DNA of 53,776 nt, from contig JABAAC010000021.1 in NCBI GenBank assembly GCA_014238965.1, positions 1 to 53,776 of the forward strand, read 5' to 3'. The stretch is from Phycisphaerales bacterium (lineage in GTDB: Bacteria; Planctomycetota; Phycisphaerae; Phycisphaerales; SM1A02). This document shows positions 49,227 to 53,776 of the stretch, in pieces. The notes below the pieces were generated by a model, which had not been told where the DNA came from, searched no databases, and was given only the letters and a program-made list of their open reading frames with translations. Positions within the stretch are counted from its first letter, which is position 1. Each line of letters starts with the position of its first letter. A program made the position numbers and the translations under genes.

Positions 49227-49628
49227 TCAGCCCAGTAGGGCAACGCTGAGCATGCTCACGAGCGAGATTAAGTAGAGCCCCCCAGCGGTCGTTCCGGCTG
49301 CTGCTGCGCTGTTGTTTGTCCCAGACTCCATGGCCCGCCGGCCCGACTCCACGCTCAATGCTGCAAGAACTGCCCCAAGAGCGAAGATCCCAAAGGCGGC
49401 AATTGCGATTGCCCAACCCTCAAGGGCATGGTTCATAAGTTGCATGGACATGTTCATCTGCAAGGGTGCACCACCTCCACCGAGCGTATCTGGCCCAATT
49501 GGTACATCTGCTGCCAAGGCACGAAGCGAGGTGCCTGCGAGCCCAAGAAAGGCCAGTGAGAGTAGCCAGGCAGAGGTGGCCAGAACCGCGCTGATGCGAC
49601 CGAGGGTGGATTGTGGAGGAAGTGCCAT
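49227..49628 (-). CDS. Small membrane protein of unknown function
   Basis: 133 residues with three hydrophobic segments: about 10-32 (ISAVLATSAWLLSLAFLGLAG), 70-95 (GWAIAIAAFGIFALGAVLA) and 113-133 (LYLISLVSMLSVALLG). The loop between the first two is rich in Gly, Met and Leu (GGGGAPLQMNMSMQLMN). No known motif. ATG 49628 is likely, but 49649 is possible. Convergent with the porin gene (10 bases) and divergent from the heme protein. Confidence 0.6.
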   Translation of the reverse strand: MALPPQSTLGRISAVLATSAWLLSLAFLGLAGTSLRALAADVPIGPDTLGGGGAPLQMNMSMQLMNHALEGWAIAIAAFGIFALGAVLAALSVESGRRAMESGTNNSAAAAGTTAGGLYLISLVSMLSVALLG

Positions 49629-49757
49629 GGATTGGGTACTTCGGCCCATCAACAATTGGGCTTGAGATAGCTTCCCAGATGTTCCGAGAACCTGTTTCAG
49701 TCGCTCAGCAGGACCAATGCCATTGGTACTCGGCGTATGCTGCGGGCTTGCTCAATA

Positions 49758-49768
49758 GAGGAGGAAGG
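49758..49768 (+). promoter_or_regulatory. Shine-Dalgarno site deciding the heme protein start
   Basis: GAGGAGGAAGG lies directly before ATG 49769 and picks this ATG over the open frame that extends 52 codons upstream. Confidence 0.75.
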
Positions 49769-52700
49769 ATGAACTACTCAAGGATCACTTTGCTGTCGTT
49801 GGCCGCCCTTACTTTGGTGATGGCGTCCTCTGTTACCGCTCAGGAACCAAAGCGGGTCGTACCCATTCCTGGAGCAGGCATGCAGGTCCGCGAGTGGGCG
49901 TCACATCCGTTGATTCACGATCCTGTCGCCATTGATATCGATCCACAGGGACGCGTGTACGTAGCGGAGACGGGCCGGCAGGATCTTGGTGTCGTAGACA
50001 ATCGCACTAGTGCATTTTGGCTGCACGAAGACCTTGCCGCTCAGACAACGGCGGACCGTCTTGCCTACTTCAAGAAGTACGAAAACCTTCGAGAGGGGGG
50101 CATGGACTGGTACACCAGGTGGGCGGATCTCATTCGTCGCGTCGAGGACACGGACGGCGATGGTATGGCAGACACAGTGACCGACTTCGCAGGGCCGTTC
50201 AACGACCCACTCGACGGTACTGGTGCAGGCGTGCTGTGGCGAGACGGCAGTGTGTGGTACACGTGCATTCCACATCTCTGGCGGCTTGAGGACGCCGATG
50301 GCGATGGGGTTGCCGAGCGATCTACAAAGACATTCAGCGGCTTCGGGGTACGCACCGCGCTGAGTGGACATGATATGCACGGTTTGGTTATTGGCCCCGA
50401 TGGTCGACTCTACTGGTCGATTGGCGACCGTGGCTATCACGTTGTGTTGCCTGATGGAACAGTTCAATCAGACCCACACTCCGGTGCGGTGTTTCGCTGT
50501 GAGCAAGACGGTTCCAACTTTGAAGTGTTCGCGACGGGACTGCGCAATCCACAAGAGTTGGCGTTCAACGAGTACGGCGACTTATTCACCGGCGACAACA
50601 ACTCGGACTCGGCGGACAGGGCGCGATTCGTGTATCTCCCGCAGGGTGCAGAAATCGGCTGGGACATGGCGTATCAGACGCTCGGCGGTGCCAACGAACG
50701 TGGTCCATGGGTGCAAGAGCATCTTTGGAAACCCGATCATAAAGGGCGGCCAGCGTGGTCAATTCCACCGCTTGCAAATATCGGCGCTGGCCCCTCAGGA
50801 TTCGCGTTCGTCGACTCCGAGGCGCTTCCAGAGTTATTCCGCGGTCGCTTGTTGATGTGCGATTTCCGCGGATCACCACAAGGCTCACTTGTGCACGCTG
50901 TTCAAGTGCAACGCAGCGGTGCTGGCTATGAGGTGATCGGCAACGATCCGATTATTTCCAGAGTGCTCACGACCGATATTGATCAAGCGTGGGATGGTTC
51001 ATTGCTCGTTAGCGATTGGGTCATTGGATGGGACAACACGAAAACTGGTCGGCTGTGGCGACTTGAAACCGAGGGCGGCATGGATGTTGAGTCGGCCAAG
51101 TTGCTTGCTGCAATTGCTCGAGATGGCTTTGCATCGCAATCCACCGAAACACTTTCTGAACTGCTGTCACATCCCGATCATCGCGGTCGCACTGAAGCGC
51201 ACTTGGAATTGGCAAAGCGGGGCTCAGATGGCTTTGAGGCCCTTGAGTCCACGGCTGATGTAGCGACTGAGACCATGCCTCGTATCCATGCGCTTTGGGG
51301 ATTGTGGGCGATGGCGCGTTGGACCGACGATATGGCGATTCGGTCTCGTGCAATCGATGTGCTAGCTGAAGCAGCCTACGATGATGATGCAGAGGTTCGT
51401 GCGCAAGCCGCGCGAGCACTTGGAGATATCGGTGATGAAAACGCACGCGAGACGCTTGCTGAACTGGTCTTCGATGAGTCGCCACGGGTAGCCGCCTTTG
51501 CCTGTACAGGATTGGGCTCCGTGGGCAATAGCGATGACATGGACGCTATCGCCGAAGTGCTTTGGTCCCTTGATGATGATCCAGATGTGTTTTTGAGACA
51601 CGCCGCAGTGATGGGTCTAGCAGGCATTGGCGATCGTGATCGATTGCTCGAACTGCTCGGTGACCGTCAGTCCACAGTTCGACTTGGCGCATTGCTAGCC
51701 CTTCGAAAACTGCGTGATCCTGCCGTGGCCACGCTACTGATGGATGAAGATGAGTTCATCGCGGCGGAGGCCGCGCGAGCCATTCACGATGCTGAAATTG
51801 ACGAGGCCTTTGACTCGCTTGCCGCAGCGGCGGAGTCGTACGGTGCGGACCCTTCTGCAGTGCAAGATGGATTGCATGACATCCGATGGTCGCGATGGGA
51901 TCGAAAAGTGCCTGGGAGTGTCAATCTCGCCGACGAGGCGTTGTTCGAAGGTGCGCCTGTCGAGACGCGAGTCCTCTCACAGGCATCAGCGCCGTCGCGA
52001 GTGGCGGACTACTACGTGGCTCGTATGCAAGGCACGTTTATCCCGCCAATGGATGGGCTGTATCAGTTCTTGCTCAACAGCGATGACGAAGGTCTCTTGT
52101 TGGTCGAGGTTGGCGGCAGGTGGATGACGGCATGCAAGGTTCGATCATGGGTTGCTGCTGGCGATTGGCAGGGCAAGCCAGAGCAAGTGAGCGAACCAAT
52201 ATTGCTGCAGGCCGGCAAGCCCGTACGTTTCGACGCGCGGCATCGTGAAGGCGGGGGGAATGATTACCTTGGCGTCGGCTGGATTCGGCCTGACGACATA
52301 GTCGAGGCGCCTATCGGAGGCTCAATGGGCACGCCAGAGCAGTCGTCGATTATTCGACGGGTGATCGAAGCTTCATTGCGTCAAGGCGATGGCACCGCCG
52401 CTGCTGCGGTGGCGAGGATAGCGCTCAACCGAGATCTGGCTGAAGTTCTACGAGTTGATGCGCTTGAGGCACTTGCTCAGTGGGGGCATCCTGCTCCTCG
52501 GGATCGTGTTACCGGTCGCTGGCGACCCATCGACAAGCGTGATACGACCGAGGCCGCCGCCGCGGTTGCTGCATTCCTTCCACCGTTGGTTCATGAGGCT
52601 GGTGGCATCGGGACTGCGGCAAACAAAGCTGCGATGGCGCTGGATGTGCCACTTGATCCAGCGATGCTGCGTGCGACATTTGATGATTCCACAGTGCCTG

Positions 52701-53374
52701 CTGCAACCCGAATTGACGCATTGCGTTCGCTTGCGTCAAGCCATGACGTGGGACAGGTTGAGTCTATTGTTACCGCCGCGATCAATGACAATGATCCGAC
52801 TGTGCAGGCTGCTGCGCTTCCGTTGCTTCACGCATCACATCCTGCGCAGGCGACAAGTGTTGCCCATGATTGGATTACCCAAGATCAACGCCGTCGCGCG
52901 GCGATACAACAATACGGTCGTGCACTGGACACACGATCGCTTTCATCCTTACTTGCGATGCAGAAGACCGGCACATCGCCGGAACATCAACTTGACGTGC
53001 TTGAGGCGATTGTTGCACGAGGTGTTGAGGTTGACATCGAAGATCGTCAAGCCGCAGCAGTTATGGGTGGTGACGCGGCCGCTGGCGAGCGAATTTATAG
53101 GTTCCACGCCGCCGCCCAGTGCGCTCGGTGCCACGCAGTAGATGGCATTGGCGGTATTGCCGGGCCAAATCTGTCGGACGTGGGTATTCGATTAGATCGC
53201 GCGGCGTTACTGCAGTCGCTTCTCTCGCCACAAGCGATCATCGCTGATGGATTTGGCGAAGCATCCGCTATGCCGGCCATGGGTGATCACTTGACACCGC
53301 TGCAAATTCGAGATGTTGTTGCGTGGCTTGCAACTCGCCAGAGTACTCCTAAGTCACAATCTCACGAACACTGA
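49769..53374 (+). CDS. PVC-type heme-binding CxxCH protein with propeller, HEAT-like and PA14-like domains
   Basis: 1201 residues. A signal peptide (1-25, ending SSVTAQ) is followed by a beta-propeller of the membrane-bound dehydrogenase type common in planctomycetes, with calcium-type loops DTDGDGMADT and DADGDGVAE. Then come HEAT-like helical repeats (about 450-690, e.g. AEVRAQAARALGDIGDENA), a PA14-like beta domain (about 745-860, DGLYQFLLNSDDEG and YLGVGWIRPDD), more helical repeats, and a C-terminal cytochrome c domain with Cys1118, Cys1121 and His1122 (CARCHAVDG) and the axial Met possibly in AMPAMGDHLT. The protein is thought to act in the periplasm, perhaps in carbohydrate or sulfated-glycan oxidation; the substrate is unknown. 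Starts at ATG 49769 after GAGGAGGAAGG. Confidence 0.92.
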   Translation: MNYSRITLLSLAALTLVMASSVTAQEPKRVVPIPGAGMQVREWASHPLIHDPVAIDIDPQGRVYVAETGRQDLGVVDNRTSAFWLHEDLAAQTTADRLAYFKKYENLREGGMDWYTRWADLIRRVEDTDGDGMADTVTDFAGPFNDPLDGTGAGVLWRDGSVWYTCIPHLWRLEDADGDGVAERSTKTFSGFGVRTALSGHDMHGLVIGPDGRLYWSIGDRGYHVVLPDGTVQSDPHSGAVFRCEQDGSNFEVFATGLRNPQELAFNEYGDLFTGDNNSDSADRARFVYLPQGAEIGWDMAYQTLGGANERGPWVQEHLWKPDHKGRPAWSIPPLANIGAGPSGFAFVDSEALPELFRGRLLMCDFRGSPQGSLVHAVQVQRSGAGYEVIGNDPIISRVLTTDIDQAWDGSLLVSDWVIGWDNTKTGRLWRLETEGGMDVESAKLLAAIARDGFASQSTETLSELLSHPDHRGRTEAHLELAKRGSDGFEALESTADVATETMPRIHALWGLWAMARWTDDMAIRSRAIDVLAEAAYDDDAEVRAQAARALGDIGDENARETLAELVFDESPRVAAFACTGLGSVGNSDDMDAIAEVLWSLDDDPDVFLRHAAVMGLAGIGDRDRLLELLGDRQSTVRLGALLALRKLRDPAVATLLMDEDEFIAAEAARAIHDAEIDEAFDSLAAAAESYGADPSAVQDGLHDIRWSRWDRKVPGSVNLADEALFEGAPVETRVLSQASAPSRVADYYVARMQGTFIPPMDGLYQFLLNSDDEGLLLVEVGGRWMTACKVRSWVAAGDWQGKPEQVSEPILLQAGKPVRFDARHREGGGNDYLGVGWIRPDDIVEAPIGGSMGTPEQSSIIRRVIEASLRQGDGTAAAAVARIALNRDLAEVLRVDALEALAQWGHPAPRDRVTGRWRPIDKRDTTEAAAAVAAFLPPLVHEAGGIGTAANKAAMALDVPLDPAMLRATFDDSTVPAATRIDALRSLASSHDVGQVESIVTAAINDNDPTVQAAALPLLHASHPAQATSVAHDWITQDQRRRAAIQQYGRALDTRSLSSLLAMQKTGTSPEHQLDVLEAIVARGVEVDIEDRQAAAVMGGDAAAGERIYRFHAAAQCARCHAVDGIGGIAGPNLSDVGIRLDRAALLQSLLSPQAIIADGFGEASAMPAMGDHLTPLQIRDVVAWLATRQSTPKSQSHEH

Positions 53375-53389
53375 ATGGAGCCGATTCAG
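53371..53389 (+). terminator. Hairpin spanning the heme protein stop codon and the next gene's leader
   Basis: CTGAAT pairs with ATTCAG (6 bp) around a 7-base loop GGAGCCG. The TGA stop is in the 5' arm and the only Shine-Dalgarno-like GGAG of the SGNH gene is in the loop, so folding could affect translation of the next gene. Confidence 0.4.
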
Positions 53390-53391
53390 CC

Positions 53392-53776
53392 ATGACACGT
53401 TTGACCATCATGATGCTCATTGCAATCGCTGTTTCCGCTCTCGCGATGCCTTCGGCGGCAGCAGACATCGCCAATGGGCGGCTGCAACTTGAAAAGGGTG
53501 ACGTCATTACGATTGTGGGCAACACGTTCGCCGAGCGAATGATCAAGCATCCACATTTGGAGACACGGATGCAGCGAGGGCACCCGGAACTGGAACTGGT
53601 TGTACGGAATCTCGGGTGGAGCGGTGATGAGGTTGCATTGCAACCTCGGCCTTTGAATTTCGGAACGATGGATGATCACATTCGCCGCACCGGCGCGGAC
53701 GTCCTCATCGGTTGCTTTGGCATGAATGAGTCGTTCAACGGCACCGACGGCATTCATGACTTTCGACAAGACCTTG
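53392..53776 (+). CDS. SGNH/GDSL hydrolase-like protein (3' truncated by the window)
   Basis: The first 128 codons are visible and the frame is open to the window edge. Residues 1-24 (MTRLTIMMLIAIAVSALAMPSAAA) are a signal peptide. The mature N-terminus has KGDVITIVGNTFAERM and RNLGWSGDEV, the first two blocks of the planctomycete SGNH hydrolase group (usually GDxIVFIGNTFAERMQ...). It starts 17 bases after the heme protein stop and is probably co-expressed. Such pairs are frequent in planctomycete genomes. The substrate is unknown; acetyl or other ester groups on polysaccharides are a common guess. Confidence 0.82.
   Translation, partial: MTRLTIMMLIAIAVSALAMPSAAADIANGRLQLEKGDVITIVGNTFAERMIKHPHLETRMQRGHPELELVVRNLGWSGDEVALQPRPLNFGTMDDHIRRTGADVLIGCFGMNESFNGTDGIHDFRQDL

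Noticed and set aside
1-53776. tRNA/rRNA genes, CRISPR arrays, insertion sequences, prophage or restriction systems.
   Set aside because: None seen by eye on either strand; no regular repeats and no transposase- or phage-like proteins among the genes.

Overview
The window looks like a chromosomal segment of a planctomycete, most likely a marine member of the Phycisphaerae. The best evidence is at the right edge: a 1201-residue protein with a beta-propeller, HEAT-like repeats, a PA14-like domain and one C-terminal CxxCH heme site, followed directly by an SGNH hydrolase. This pairing is typical of Planctomycetota. The rest is a chromosomal, mainly housekeeping set of genes in short operons on both strands. 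I saw no rRNA, tRNA, CRISPR array, insertion sequence or prophage. No stretch of 300 bases lacks a gene.

Layout, left to right. At 1-2.6 kb are the end of a repeat-type secreted protein with a Ser/Gly linker and a DegT-family sugar aminotransferase. At 2.7-12 kb a minus-strand block forms a branched-chain amino acid degradation route: two crotonases, a large acyl-CoA dehydrogenase, a leucine dehydrogenase-like enzyme, the E1-alpha, E1-beta and E2 subunits of a branched-chain 2-oxoacid dehydrogenase, and a metallo-beta-lactamase-fold hydrolase. No E3 gene is present. At 12-16 kb are trpC, a CAAX-type membrane protease, trpS and a XerD-type recombinase. At 16-23 kb are a secreted helical protein, a tRNA-dihydrouridine synthase, a lipoprotein, thyA-folA, panB, an HtrA-type protease and an orphan Dpp/Opp-type ATPase. 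At 23-32 kb are an 825-residue secreted helical protein, a type III glutamine synthetase, a thioredoxin-like lipoprotein, gpmA, exonuclease III and oligopeptidase B. At 32-41 kb are a complete RND efflux operon (outer membrane factor, adaptor, pump), peptidase E, an ABC-2 exporter pair and tag. At 41-47.7 kb are a Tat-type amidase, a small unknown gene, a polyphosphate kinase with a long C-terminal extension, sixA and an MFS transporter. At 47.7-53.8 kb are an OprB-like porin, a small membrane protein, the heme protein and the SGNH hydrolase (cut by the window edge).

Two sequence patterns cut across the genes and are the most interesting observations. First, at least eleven genes that look like the first of their transcription unit have a TANNNT hexamer 6-8 bases before the start codon and no clear Shine-Dalgarno site, which suggests leaderless transcripts. 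Genes inside operons, and a few others, instead have a Shine-Dalgarno site or an ATGA overlap. Second, many genes have a perfect or near-perfect hairpin that includes or touches the stop codon, with no U-tract. Several head-to-head gene pairs are also extremely close (20-60 bases, or overlapping), so their promoters must overlap each other or lie in the opposite gene.
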